DNA from: Raphanus sativus | Lineage: Eukaryota; Streptophyta; Magnoliopsida; Brassicales; Brassicaceae | Length of the DNA: 64,000 bases | Reading direction: 5' to 3' | NCBI RefSeq assembly: GCF_000801105.2 | Contig: NC_079514.1 | Coordinates: 45,760,515-45,824,514 of the forward strand | Part shown: in pieces, positions 48,801 through 60,894 of the stretch | Layout of the letters: every line of letters begins with the position of its first letter | Position numbering within the stretch: the first letter of the stretch is position 1 | Position numbers and translations under genes: made by a program | The notes under the pieces: generated by a model | What the model was told of the DNA's origin: nothing | Seen by the model: the letters and a program-made list of their open reading frames with translations, nothing else | Database searches by the model: none

Positions 48801-49909
48801 ACAGTGATATCTCCTTTACCGGCTGTCATGACCATGCTTCCATTTCCAATTTGTATTGGAACCTTGATACTCCTATCAAGTTTTGAGAAATAATTCTCCT
48901 CCTTTGTCATATGATAAATTGCTCCACTGTCAACTATCCAGACATCTTCCATCACTGTTGTTGCTGCTTCACTCGCACTGAACAACGTGTGGTCTTCATA
49001 CAAGTCTTCTTCTTCAAGACTTAGATGTGCTTTCTCCTTTTTATTTGAGTAGCACTGATTTGCAAAGTGGCCTAACTTACCACAGTTGTAACACTTCTTG
49101 TTACTCTTGTGATCCTTCTGTGGATCATCTTTCTTCTGTTTTTTCAGACACTCACTCTCATTGTGGTTGTTCTTTTTGCAGAAACCGCACCACTTCTTGC
49201 CTCCACGGCGCTTTGAGTTGTCGTGTGTGACACTAGAATTTTTCTGTTTAGCACGAGCATCGAATGCTCCTTCACTTGTGCTTTCTTCTCTTACAGCCAG
49301 CCTTGCTTCATGAGCCTTCAAGATCCCGATCAACTCTGCCATCCTTGTTGAAGTCAAATCGCTTGTTTGCTCCAATACACTGACTATGCTATCGAACTTG
49401 GCTGGGAGAGAGATGAGTATCTTTTGTATGAGTTGAACATCGGTCTTCTGCTCTCCATGATAAGTTAATTGATTTGACAAAGCAACCAACTTATCTGTGA
49501 AGGTCTTGACGTCTTCATCCTCATTCATCTTCAGATTCTCATACTCCCTTCGCAACGTTTGAAGCCGAATCAAACGAACCTGAGGAGAGCCTTCATACTC
49601 TGCCTTCAATGCATCCCACGCCTCTTTGGATGTTGATGCTGCTGCAATCCGTGAGAAGATCTCATCTGATACGGCAGTTTGCAAAATTTGCAAAGCCATC
49701 GTATCATTCGCCATCGCTTCTTCTCTAAGCGATCTCTCCCTCGTTGTCTCAGGGGTATCATTCACTTGTGCTGGTGGCACTGCCACGCCTTCTTCAACCA
49801 CAGACCATAACTTCCTTGTCTTGAGAATGGTTGTCATCTTAATGCTCCAGAAGTTATACTTCTCCCCATCGAATATGGGTATAACTTGATTGTGATTTTG
49901 CATCGTCAT
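45881..49909 (-). pseudogene. Copia gag-pol polyprotein with one in-frame stop
   Basis: The first part (47048-49909, 953 codons) holds gag with an N-terminal FDGEKYNFWSIKM stretch, zinc knuckles near residues 240-254 and 273-286 (CYNCGKLGHFANQC), a protease with DSGAIYHM near 327 (usual form DSGAS-HM), the integrase HHCC and DDE regions (HKRLGHVGDKRL, TDVCGP, LRSDEGGEF, YSPQQNGAAERMNRT) and the start of reverse transcriptase (HKARLVARGFSQE, DVMSAFLNGE). A TAA at 47048-47050 then interrupts the frame. The same frame continues for 388 codons (45881-47047) with YVDDIIITG and RNase H. No frameshift is present. The element is therefore disabled by one nonsense change unless read through. Confidence 0.92.
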
Positions 49910-50001
49910 CCTTCTTGATAAATCTTATGCAAAAATCCTCTATTCTCCACGCAAAGTATTTCTCTCAATAGTGCTTTCTTCTTCGTCCTCTCAAACGTAA
50001 A

Positions 50002-50013
50002 GCTCTGATACCA
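50002..50013 (-). other. primer-binding site of the Copia element
   Basis: On the minus strand TGGTATCAGAGC follows the 5' LTR directly; it is the standard sequence complementary to the 3' end of plant initiator tRNA-Met. Confidence 0.93.
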
Positions 50014-50330
50014 TGTTAAACTTTTACCAACCGCTTGTGTTACACAAAGATCACAGTGTGTTACACACGAGTTCGGAATAAGAAATAAGATAGACGCTTT
50101 AGGCTTATTCAACAAGTTACGAATTTTGTATACTTGTTTGGAAATACTTTGTCTTTATTGAGATTATGTGATAATGTTTACAACAAATGATTGATCTTTA
50201 TATAGAGATCGAATCAATACATAGAATAGACACACCTTTTCATGAAGAGTTACAACTCTTTGTATAATAACCGACTAATAACTAACTTATGTAAATGTAT
50301 TAAGGAGAGATTAGATTATATAGTTTAACA
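50014..50330 (-). repeat. 5' LTR of the Copia element, 317 bp
   Basis: Begins TGTTAAAC and ends GTTTAACA. It would hold the promoter on the minus strand; a ctttatataga stretch near 50190-50200 reads TCTATATAAAG on that strand and is a good TATA candidate. Confidence 0.93.
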
Positions 50331-50335
50331 TAACT

Positions 50336-50676
50336 TTATAGCCAGAGTTTATTCGAGTCTGAATTGCCATTACTCTTTAAATTTAAGTTTGTTCCTGCTT
50401 ATATGTTATAATTATGATGGACTTTTCAAATTGGGTTCAGATTAAGATATATATAAGAAAACAAAACAAAATCAATTTTTAAGCTGGTTCGCTCATTTAT
50501 CTATTTTGGTTTGGAATGGTTTTATCTAAACGGAGCAGCTAGATATATATTAATAACCAGAGTAGTATTTGAAACACAAATACTATATAACTTACCAATT
50601 ATGGAGGTTTATTACCAATGAGGTTGATTTTGCATTGGACAGTTTCTTGAGTTTTAAAGTGACACTAAAATGATGT
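50336..50676. other. short AT-rich stretch, nothing recognised
   Basis: About 340 bases between the Copia target site and an LTR fragment. No gene or element is visible. Confidence 0.5.
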
Positions 50677-50815
50677 AGTTATTGGGGAAAAAATACTCCG
50701 GTATCATTTTCTTCCAGGCTCCAGGCAGGATCCAAACCTCCGGATCTCCACTTACGAAGTAGTCTGGGTCCTCACTGAAAAGAACTATCCAAACTACTCG
50801 AATCCCCTAGCTTAT
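50677..50815 (+). mobile_element. fragment of the LTR family seen at 57598-58039
   Basis: It starts attggggaaaaaatactc, close to tgctggggaaaaatattc at the solo LTR start, and continues with similar ttcctccag and ggatcc/ccaggttcc blocks. Only the first 130 bases or so are recognisable. Confidence 0.6.
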
Positions 50816-50950
50816 CTTCCGTAACGTAGTATCCTAAACATGATTTACACAAAAATGCCCTAACACTAACAAAGAAATCACATAAAAATTCTCATGATAA
50901 AAACAAAAATTCCAACTAATATGTCAAAATCTTTAGAATTCCCTAAATTA

Positions 50951-51118
50951 GGGGCAGACGCAAAGGTTGACGTACGGGGGCATGTGCCCCCAACTAATTT
51001 TTGATTTTCCTTAAGTATTTAGTATAAAAATATGAAGTGCCCCCATCAAAAATTTAAATACAGTGAGAAAATTGTTTGTGCCCCCAACTAATTGTGGTTC
51101 TAGATCCGCCCCTGCCCC
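50951..51118. mobile_element. small TIR element, 168 bp
   Basis: The ends are GGGGCAGACGC and, inverted from the right, GGGGCAGGGGC. Near-identical hexamers aaatta and aaattg flank it. It contains two copies of tgcccccaactaat in direct orientation. Non-coding; the superfamily is uncertain. Confidence 0.6.
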
Positions 51119-51124
51119 AAATTG

Positions 51125-51675
51125 TCTTTTGTCACTCTCCCTCAAAACGAGACAAGTTTCTCTTGGAACTTCTTGAGATTCTTTCAAGATTCCAACTTCG
51201 GGTTTTAAGCTCTCATCCTCTAAAGAGCAGTTTTGTTTCACTCCATGGGAAGATAAATCTGAGCTATGATCACTTTCACTCGCATATCATGTGATTTGTC
51301 TACTTTAAATCCAAAGATTCTTGGGACATACTAGGCTGAGTCAGTTTCTGCGGCTTCAAGTTCCCTTAACAAATGAAGCACTGTTGTTCCAATGCAAGCT
51401 CCATTAATATCTGCAACCTAACTTGAAATCTTTTCTGCTAGAAAAAAATCGCTGCTACTTCTAGACTGTTTAACTGTTTAAAGAACTTGCTTATTAAAGC
51501 TTGCTTTTTTTTGATAAATACTGAGAATTTAATATGAACTATCTCCAAAAAAGGAACAACTGTTTTCAATATAGCTTTCAGTTGTGAATTGTGAGAAAAA
51601 GGTTTCTACCACCTTACAGTTGGTGTCACATGGGGGGAAACTGACAAGTAAAATTTTGGGAGCTACAATCAAGTC
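51125..51675. other. intergenic stretch and probable nicastrin 3' UTR
   Basis: No gene is recognised. The part nearest 51675 is likely the 3' UTR of nicastrin. Confidence 0.45.
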
Positions 51676-54600
51676 TCAGTCCTGCTTCAAAGCTTTTGTG
51701 ATGAACGATTTGGCAACCATAATTCCAATATAAGCCAATGTTGTGACTATAATACCCGCTACAAGGACTGCATTGTCGTATGCTGAGTGCTGGACCCTGT
51801 ACACTTGCACGCCTATAGTGTTCCAATTGCTCTCCGTCCAGACCGGATCAACCATCCCCATAGCATCCGATGTGTTTTGGGGCAGAATAGTCCAAGCGCC
51901 ATCTGCATACTTCAACCTTGTTGAATATGCTGGAACATACCTGACACAACCAGAACAACCGAATCAATCCTAGGTTTTGTTGAAGAGAACCTGGAAAGAT
52001 TCTTCCAAACCATGCAAGGCCCCAAGCACAGTTCCGATGTGACATCACTAGCTTATAATTTCACATTCCTAAGCGAAAAGAGTTTACCTGGTTGTGGAGA
52101 CCACGCATGTTCCCTCCTTGTTACTCTCTGCTTTGATGCACAACTCGTCCGTTTTGCTACAGGTTCCTTTTGAACAACTTGAGGTTGTGTTACCCTTTTG
52201 CACAGATGTTTTCTCAGCCAAAATGTTCCATAGGAATCTAGAAACATCACCGACAGAACCAAGGTAAGGTTTGGAGGAAGGTTCTCCAATGATGACGCCA
52301 GCATAGTTGCCTGGGCAAGTGTTCGTCGGTGAAATATAATCTTTGACCAAGTTGCATGATAAGCCCGGCTCACAAGATAGAAGACAGGCTAGAAGCTCTT
52401 CAACAAAAGAAGCATTGACATGGATAGATCCCAGAGCTGAATTGCTTGAATCTTTGCTGTCACTTGCAAGGATGTAAAGCGTACGGGCCACAACAGAAGC
52501 AGCTGCTACTACAGATGAGGAGTTGATATTTGCTGCAATAGATATACCAGAAAGGATCAGAAAAAGTTTTTTAAAAAATAGCGTTTCTGAGCCGAAAGAA
52601 GAGAAAGAAAGGTTGTGACATTTCTTACACAAATCATCGAGGTGACTATGGTAGAACTTATTCACAAACTTGGTATCAAAGTCTTCAAGAACAACAGCTG
52701 AAGTCTGAGGGTTCTGCAACAATGAAATATGATGTTCTATAAGTTTTTCACCCTAGGCCATCTGATTCAGAACCACATTAACATCAAGCAATAAGCATAT
52801 TTTTCCCATCATTTCATGAGTTCAGTTCTTACAGTAAACAGAAATGAGATCGAAACACCAAGCTCATATATATTGTACCTTCTTCATGAATGCCATCATG
52901 GATGATGGTGGTATTCCAGGGTTTGTCTTATCAGCTGAAAGAATCTTGATATTCTTTGATGCAAATGAATCCTGAGCTATCTTTAAAGCATCCAGTGTCA
53001 TGTTTGTAGCAGAAGAAACCTAAAGCAGAATACCAAATGTAGAGGTTAAGTCGCCTACTACAGTATCACACGACCTAATGAATTAGGTAAGAATTTCAGC
53101 GTATCAGGAATTTCTCACCCTAGTTTTATGAGCAATGAAGGTATTTATCCCTCCACTCAAACCTTTCCCAACAGATCCTATTTCAAGCACCTGATAAATA
53201 ATAGAAGACAGCAATTTGAGAATTGTGAAGCCTCAAAAATCACAAGGAACACTAATTAAGCAACAAATGTTACCGTTTCAATAAGAGCATCACTAAGGCC
53301 TGTAACAGCATCTGAATGGAGATCTAGTTCGTGTAAGAACCTCCTGCTGCCAAGGTAACCCCACGTTTCTCCGGTCAGAACCAAAAATACAAGCTGCGGG
53401 ATACACGCGTCAAGCTATAAGAGGCATAGAACAGCGACGTGCAAGCTTGCTAACAACAAATTCACATGGCACACTGATGTGTTTTAGAAAGTCCATGGTG
53501 ATTATATTTATTGATTAGCACCTGCTTTTTGAGATTACTAAAGCCCTCAACTCGAGAAAGAGCGTCCACTGCTCCCAGAAGAGCTACCAGTCCCTGAAAA
53601 TCAAATGAGTCATTGAACACTGAATCTGACAAGAAGAGTAAATAAAACATTTATAGGTCTAGCCAGAAGCAATAAATAGAAGATCTCACAGATATTGGTG
53701 AATCTGCACCAAAGCTCTTGTCACGGAAAAATGATGCAGAATCCATGGAGGTCACAGTTAGCACAATTGGTTTGCGATTGTTGGAAGAGGAAACGTTGAT
53801 TGGTGGAAGCGCGGACCAAACACTGTCCTTCATAATAAATATATTAGAAAAACAAAGCCGCAATCCCTTCTGTCATGTACCCACGATTAGTGCAGCCTTA
53901 GATGCTTCAATTATGAATTCGAGTATTGAGGAAAAGGTTTTTACCTACGGTTCCCGTATTACAGATCAATCCTACTAGACTAATACAATATACGAATAGG
54001 ATTCCACAAATGTTACCTATATCCGCCCAATGGGAGGCAAGTTCCTTCCTGTAAACAAGCCTCCGAATTGTGTGTACCAGCTTTGGTAGTCTAATCCATA
54101 AAAATAACGGGTCAAAATATTAGCCACAATAAAAAAATCATATATATTTTTGACATTCTAGACTGCTAAAGCCAAATACCTCCATAACCATATTGAACTC
54201 AGCAACGTCACTTGTATAAGTTTTATGCTTCATCTCTTTCTTAGAAAGGAACTGCACCAAAATATTAGCATGCACTTAAATAGTCAAAAACCTTTAAGTA
54301 AATCTATCCAAGATAACTTGACAGCCACCAAAATTTGGATTAAACCAACACAACAATATACATAGATCTAGCTTCCTGACAGAGCCTCATCACGTAATAA
54401 CAGTAACATACTACCTACAGGCGTAGTTGACAAGCCCAGTAAACACTTTATTAAGTCTTCCCAACAATATCTAAAACTACAAGTAGGTCATGAATAGGCT
54501 ACAACCGCAAGACAAGTTGATAGGCAGTGGTTGGTTCCAATTGCAGACTAAGGAAACCAAAAATACGAACTTAAAAAACTACAAACTCTCAGCTGCACCC

Positions 54601-56641
54601 AGATGCATAAGATAAACATTTAAGGACCAAATTGTATTTCTATCATGATTCGGTGATAACTGTTTAGCAAAATTTCTGCAATCTAGTTCAGTCTAAAGTA
54701 AAGCGTAATCATTTCACATAAAACTGAGAGGCAAGTCTCATGCAACATTTTTCCATCAAGGAATACTGCTCTTAAGAGTGACCAACTGTCAAAATAGCCT
54801 TTAGTTATTTCACTCACAAACAGAAACTCATGTTTATAATTTCATAAGAATGCAAGTTTGAAGGATTACCGTCTGCACCGCTGATATACCACTTTCTGAC
54901 AATAAGTACACAGGAAAATTATAAGCTTTCCACATAATGCTGGATGCCTGCAAATAAAATGTATCATTTTTTATAATGGTCAAAAGGGATAGAGACCCAT
55001 TACCTGCAACTACTCTTTAAATTGAAATTAATTTTTCTCGATGAAAAAATAATAAGTTGCACTGTCAGTTTACTAAGGTGAATTATATGCGGCCGTCTTA
55101 TAACTTCTTTGTAAGCGAACTTCTTAGCACATACAACCATTCCATTTTTTTTTAAATATATACCAAGAACAAACAACAAGATAAGGATTTATTATGTGTG
55201 AGCATTTAGTCGTAATATTCGAGAAAAAAATAGCATATAACTCGGAGATGCTTGTCAATGGACTTTGTGATAATTGATTAATATAATTTCCAGCCCTGAA
55301 ACATGCAGCACAAGATGTAAATTCAAAGATTCAGACAAAATTTATGATACGTACAGTTGGATTCCATTTGTAGTCAACGTTTCCATATGGTGAAAACTGC
55401 GCTTGGGGAAACATTTTATCAGGGGAAAGACCTACAAGAAAGAAGAAAGAAATACTAGTGCCATGACCAAATATAAGAGGGTAATCAAAAAAATATGCGG
55501 ATTGGCAGAGTACCTTTTAACTTCTGTTGAAAGCTAGATCCTGACTCAATTAGAACGCCACCAATTTTGCTAGCAAAACTCAAATCATTAGACACCCTGA
55601 AAATGGCAATAGACCATGAGTCATTCTATTTTAACAGTGTACAAAATCTTATGAATCATGCCAGAAGTAAAACAGAATGGGCATATTAGGATTCCAACGT
55701 GATTGCTAGCTTACGAGGTACAAAAGCTAATGATTGATAGCAGAACTATATCAGTTTGTAGAATGAAAAGGAAGCAGAAGACTCCAATGAAATAGAGGAT
55801 CTTAGTGAATCGGAATGCATAAACTCCTGATGCACTAACAAGTAACAACAAAAGTAACATGTAAGAGAGAAATGCACATTGCAGGACCGTAAACGGCTAA
55901 TGTAAATTGCTTATGAGGTACAAAACCTAATGAGTAATTCCAGAAAAAAATAGTTTGTAGAATGAAAAGGACACATAAATCTACAATTAAATATAGGATC
56001 CTAGTGAATACAGAATGCACTAGTTCCTGATGCACTAACAACAAAAGTGACACTAACTACACCAGTTTCATGCATACCTACATGCTAGTACACAGATTAA
56101 GAGATTTATTCCAAAGATGGAAGAGAAGTTTAACAAAGAAGAGAAAAAGGAACATGCCTGGTGAAGAAATCCTCCATTTCATCAGCGGTGACCAAAACAG
56201 TGTGCGGCAGAACCAAATCTTTAACATCCTTAAGTTTAATGATTGGAGCCACCACCTTACTCAACCCAGGATCTGAGAGCATTTATTAAACATCAAAATC
56301 AGGGGAACCAATCGAATAATAGCTGTCAGTTAAGGGGAGTAAGAAATTTTAAAAGAGAATGGTGGTTACTGGAACAGCCAATCTGTCCAGAGAGATTGAG
56401 AAGGCGGACACAAGGGTACCCATCAACAGCAACATACATAAGCTTCTGAAGGTCAGGCACAGATTCAATAGATGCTATCTCACCTACACAACACAACGGA
56501 GATCACATTACAAAACTAATCTTGTATCAAAAATCAACAAAGGGAAAACTCACCAGCGAGAGAGATAGGGAGAGGAGGAAAGAATGAAACTAGAGCAAGT
56601 GTTAAGGAAACAGCAACGAGCCGAGGAAGTCCCATTGCCAT
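51676..56641 (-). CDS. nicastrin, gamma-secretase complex subunit
   Basis: A many-exon gene on the minus strand. Exon 1 (56554-56641) encodes the start MAMGLPRLVAVSLTLALVSF, a signal peptide; exon 2 is 56370-56483 (SIESVPDLQKLMYVAVDGYP). Further exon stretches in order: VLPHTVLVTADEMEDFFTR (near 56200), YGNVDYKWNPT (near 55380), WKAYNFPVYLLSESGISAVQ (near 54900), GTCLPLGGY (near 54040), SVWSALPPINVSSSNNRKP (near 53800), VLTGETWGYLGSRRFLHELD (53331-53393), the large exon 52088-52532 (CPGNYAGVIIGEPSSKPYLG, ESNKEGTCVV) and the last exon 51676-51940, with a transmembrane helix (AVLVAGIIVTTLAYIGIMV). This domain order is nicastrin, the substrate-gating subunit of gamma-secretase. GETWGYLGSR corresponds to GETFDYIGS of the animal protein. 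Fits At3g52640 by position (recalled). I did not place every exon, so the full length is not proven, but I saw no break. Confidence 0.92.
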
Positions 56642-56693
56642 GGCTGCCGCTGGAGAGTTGGAATCAGCGGAAGAAGCTATTTAGAAATCATCG

Positions 56694-56768
56694 CTGCGGA
56701 AATGAATGTGACCAATTAGGTTAAGAATCGGAAGAAGGATTTGGTGGAGGAAGAGTAGCTTAGCTTAC
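56694..56768 (-). other. probable 75-nt intron in the nicastrin 5' UTR, followed by a tiny uORF
   Basis: On the minus strand CCCAG/GTAAGC gives a strong donor and TTTCCGCAG/CG an acceptor 75 bases later. The ATG right after the acceptor (56689-56691) opens a four-codon frame that stops before the main start, so the spliced leader would carry a minimal uORF. Inferred from sequence only. Confidence 0.5.
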
Positions 56769-56805
56769 CTGGGAGAGATGGATGGAGATGGAATCGCCGG
56801 AGAAA

Positions 56806-56815
56806 AGAAACCCTA
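56806..56815 (-). promoter_or_regulatory. telo-box-like motif near the nicastrin 5' end
   Basis: AAACCCTAAT on the plus strand (ATTAGGGTTT on the gene strand) lies in the leader or core promoter. The motif is common near plant transcription starts. Confidence 0.4.
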
Positions 56816-56819
56816 ATTG

Positions 56820-57089
56820 GGGAATTACGCGGTGGGAGAGTTCGGAGAGTCAAGACTGAGATGTGTTTCTTTTGAGTTATTTTATATTTTTGAGCGGATG
56901 TGAACAGATTAATTAAAACATGGGTCAATTTGCTAAATTCCCAAAATTAGAAGTGGAATTAAGAATATAACACTGGTTTTAGTAACATTGACTTTTGGTT
57001 CACTTTTGTTATCAAAGGCTAAGGCAGATGTGCGGTGGAGTTCTCCGAGTCAAGCGGGGTGGACCGTGATGCTGCTCCTTAATGAGCAA
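56820..57089. other. nicastrin upstream DNA
   Basis: A short intergenic part between the gene's leader and the LINE. No distinct element is recognised. Confidence 0.4.
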
Positions 57090-59066
57090 AGTATCAAACA
57101 CCAACAATGGGTTTCAACATGATCAAAACCATTGAACAAGAGATGAGGAGAGGGGTGAAGGAGAGCGTTACCAAAAAAGACTGGCCAGTGCTATTGTATC
57201 TCCACAGCCATCTAGGGAAGCCAATGGTACGATAAGGACTGAAAGCTTCGCCCGTTCCCTATCCCTATCCTTTTCCCCACCGGTTGCAATGAATGGGTTA
57301 GAGAATGAGCAAATCATAGGAGCCTTGAATGAGATGGAGTTAATCGATTCCAATGATGATGGGATGATGGATTGTGATGTTCCAGAGGATGATCGGTTGG
57401 AAAAGGACATTGTGGAAATAGAAAATAAATCACATTCACTGGTGGTGGCTGGATCATCAACTGCTCATGCGGCTTCAAAATGCTCCAAGACAGCGAGGTG
57501 TGCGAATAGAATGAATGTTCCTTTCAGTATTCAAAACAAAAAGATTGAGTTCCTCCGTCGAGGTTCTCCGTGACTGCGTTCGGTCATATATGCTAAGTGC
57601 TGGGGAAAAATATTCAGGTACCAATTTCCTCCAGCTTCCGAGTAGCTAGGGTTCCAGCTTCCAGATACCTGCATAGAAGAATCCAGGTTCCAACCCCTGT
57701 TTCCGGACCGACTCCGCTTCCAAATTGACCCCTGGGTAAAATGGAAGTTTTCTATCTAAGAGAACACTTCCATTTTTTCGATTATGGAAGAGTTCTCCTT
57801 ACTTCAACCGACATCTAACATCTATAAAAGGGGAGCTTAAACTCTAGAATAAGGGATCGACACTCAGAGGCTAAGAGATTAGAGTTTAGGCGACTAGAAC
57901 TAGGGTTTATACACCAGACATTGTAGTCCCTGCTCAAATCATTAATAAAACATTTCTTCTAGCCTCGATTATCTGTTTCTCATACAAATCTCCTAGTGTT
58001 CGTAGTACTAAAACGACCATACACAAAAATATCATACCACTAAGCAAGGAGAGGCAGAGAAGTCAAGGCGTCAGGGCCATAGCTCCAAAAACGTACGGAT
58101 TAGTACGACAAATGATGAAGGTTTGATGGGTTCGGAAAACCCATCAAAGCATCATTAATGCGGACAATTAGTTGGAATTGTCGAGGTATAGGGAACGACC
58201 TCACAGTTCGACGCCTCATGGAGATATGTTAGAAGCATCGCCCAGGACTTGTGTTCTTTTCTGAGACGAAGAATAGAAGGTTACTGTTGCAAAACATTCA
58301 AGACGACTGAGGATTTGATCATTTGTTTACTGTTGAGCCACTTGGACTCAGCGGAGGTTTAGCTTTGTTTTTTTTATGGATGAATTTCAAGTTAATGTTT
58401 TATTTTTGAATAACTGTATAACTGACATTGAGGCAGTCATTGACGGAATAAAGATCTTTATGATGTTTGTTTATGGAGACCCTGTTTTAGAAAGAAGAGA
58501 TCAAGTTTGAGAACGTCTTACGTGTTTCTCAACTACAAGAACTGGACCATGGTTTATGATATGAGATTTTAATGAAAACAAAGGTCACAATGAGAAAGAA
58601 GGAGGAAGACAACGCTCTGATAGCTCGTTTTTACCTTTTAAACAGATGTTAAGTGATTGTGGTATGTTAGAATTTCCATTCACTAGAGACATATTATCAT
58701 GGGTTGGGAAGAGAGCACGAAAGATAACTACTCGCTGCCGCCTAGATAGAGCAGTAGGTAATGCGGACTGGCATGAAAAGTTTCCTCATTCGAATGTGAA
58801 GTATGTGAGATTATGGGGATTGGATAATCTCCCGATTCTTGCAGATATTCTCGCAAAACCAATGAGGAAATCGAAAAAATTCAAGTTTGATAAAAGATGG
58901 TGGGACAATGAGGAACTACAGCAAGTCATTCTTGAATGGTGGAAATCTCCTGATCTCCCTCCCAATGCAAATATCATGGAACATATTTCAAGCTGTCGTA
59001 AAGCTCTCAGTGAGTGGAGGAAACAGCACAATGTGAACTCAGCGAAACTAGTGGATGAGCTTAAAT
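57090..59066 (+). mobile_element. decayed LINE: end of ORF1 and start of ORF2
   Basis: The 57.1-57.6 kb part resembles the acidic C-terminal end of plant LINE ORF1 (GDRL-like DDRLEKDIVEIE, KKIEFLRRGS). After a nested solo LTR, ORF2 opens at about 58158 with the endonuclease motif MRTISWNCRGIGN, followed by FFSETKN and GLSGGLAL-like residues. At 58646-59125 lies the linker before reverse transcriptase (MLEFPFTRDILSWVGKR, RCRLDRAVGNADW, KFDKRWW). Stops and frame shifts occur throughout and the reverse transcriptase is missing. The right end is cut by a dispersed repeat at 59067; the left end is approximate. Confidence 0.75.
57598..58039 (+). mobile_element. solo LTR, 442 bp, inside the LINE
   Basis: Starts TGCTGGGG and ends CATACCA, flanked by the 5-bp duplication ctaag (57593-57597 and 58040-58044). 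It contains a TATA-like tataaaagggg (about 57830) and a polyadenylation-like aataaaacat (about 57943). No internal retroelement domain is present, so it is a solo LTR left by recombination between two LTRs. The LINE frame resumes directly after it. A related fragment is at 50677. Confidence 0.83.
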
Positions 59067-59630
59067 ATCTTTCCGGGTTCGGTTCAGATTCGGATAACTC
59101 ATTAAAAATTATTTTAAAAAAATAAATTTATTATATACTTAAAATTTCTTAAAATCTATAAACAAATAATATATTACATATAAATTTGAATAAAATTTTC
59201 CAAAATATCTATACTTAACATATAAGTTGATTGTTGGTTTGGTTTGAATATTTGGATAGAGAATCAATAGATATTTTAAATGTTTTGGTATTTTAAGTAT
59301 ATTTTAGCTATTTTCGACATTTACTTTTGACTATTTGTACATATTTTCAAGTATTTTGGACAATTTAAAAGTATCTTATATATTTGGGATGATTTTAATA
59401 TACATTAAATCTAAAAATAATCAATATATTTAGGTGTATAAATCTATTCCGGATACATTTGGTTATCCGAAATACTTTTGTTCGGGCCAGATTATGTTTC
59501 AATTCTCTAAATACTAAAATTTTGACTCCGTTCGGATACTTAAGCAACTTTGGTTCGAATTGGTACTACTTTTTTGGGTCGGATTCGCTTTGGCTTTTTG
59601 GATTCATTTTTTATCCAGCCTTAGTAAATG
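59067..59630 (-). repeat. dispersed AT-rich repeat, copy 3, inverted
   Basis: Read on the minus strand it shows the same block order as 42530-43157: aatccgacccaaaaaagtag, gattctctatccaaatattc, aaaccaa and a terminal gaatctgaaccgaaccc. It replaces the rest of the LINE. Confidence 0.68.
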
Positions 59631-60894
59631 CACTCAGTTTGATTGTTCTTGTTTGTGTTGTTGATGCATACATCAAATAGCTTTTAGATCTGAATGACTT
59701 TTTCAATGCATGTAGTTTCTCAACTTTCTAATCTATGAAATTTGTAAACATTTTTTGCAATGTGTAAAGTTTCTAAACTTTCTAAACATTAAAATGAAAC
59801 ATATTATTACTTTAAAGATATTTTACAGTTTTATTAAATTTAAAGATGGTTATTTTGATTTGAAATATATCTATCTATATTAATAAAGTGGAGTTGTCTC
59901 TCTCCTCAGCCCTCTTCATCAATGTAACACTCATAAACCAAGGTACGACAGATTTAAATTTCAAATTAGTCTTTGATCCGCGTCGGATTTTAGGTTGGAG
60001 TTTTATCATGAGTGATTTTATATATTATTAGAAGTGTACACTGAGAAAATACAGAAAAATTCAGCACATATTATACCCTCATAAAAATATAAGAATTGAG
60101 TCATCTTAATAATGATGATTTTTAGTGGATCAATAAGTTGGTCTAAAACCATAAACAAAATCTATTTTAAAATACAAATTATAACAGGAAGATTGACCAA
60201 ATAAAAAAAAATCTATAATCCAAAAATTTTACTTAACAAAAACAGGTTTCACTGAACTTAGAGATTGTGGTCTATAACAAATCTATATTATCTAAGAGGA
60301 AATGCTTTTTTAAAAAAAATATTGAACTTAGAGATTGTGGTCTATAACAAATATAACAAACATTATTAACAAGAATTCTCATGTTTATCTTTCTATTGAT
60401 TGAAATATTGTTAGGTGAATAAGTAATGATGTTTTTATTTTGAAAAAGAACAAAACTAAATGTTTTTTTAATTTATGTGCATGAACCTAAAATGATAACT
60501 AAAATTAAAGGAGATAGTAATTAATTAAACTCTAAAACTAGATTTTCTAAAAAATTTATATTGTTTTTATGTTTGTGTCTTTAAATCAATAAGCTGAAAC
60601 TACAAATATATAAAAATATCCAAAAAGGATTATGACATTTTGCCTCTTAGCAACTAACAAACATTTTTTTTTTGAGCAACAACTAACAGCAATGGAGTGA
60701 TTATGAAGATATATTCTTAAAGAGTATTCAAAATTCGAGAAAAGTGTTGAATCATCTCAGTTCAAATGTTTGGCTTCTTCAGCAAACTCAGGTACTACCA
60801 TTTCAACAAAAGAAAAATTCAGATACTAAAACAACCAACTCTACTCAACTTAATTTGCATTTTCGAACTTATAAATTTAGAATATAATATGAAA
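59631..60894 (+). mobile_element. AT-rich DNA with a Helitron 5' terminus at 59874
   Basis: TCTATATTAATAAAGTGGAG at 59874, preceded by A, matches the known 5' end type of crucifer Helitrons. No plus-strand 3' end follows before 60894, so the element is truncated or its end has decayed. No gene is seen. A gaacttagagattgtggtct block recurs at about 60255 and 60324 as a local duplication. Confidence 0.5.

Larger units (their letters stand above)
45557..50330 (-). mobile_element. Ty1/Copia LTR retrotransposon, 4.77 kb, near intact
   Basis: Bounded by two 317-bp LTRs and a 5-bp target duplication taact (45552-45556 and 50331-50335). The order gag, protease, integrase, reverse transcriptase, RNase H shows it is Copia. 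A primer-binding site complementary to initiator tRNA-Met and a polypurine tract are in place. By eye the LTRs differ at about nine positions, indicating a fairly recent insertion. The coding frame has one stop. It lies between the invertase and nicastrin genes. Confidence 0.95.
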
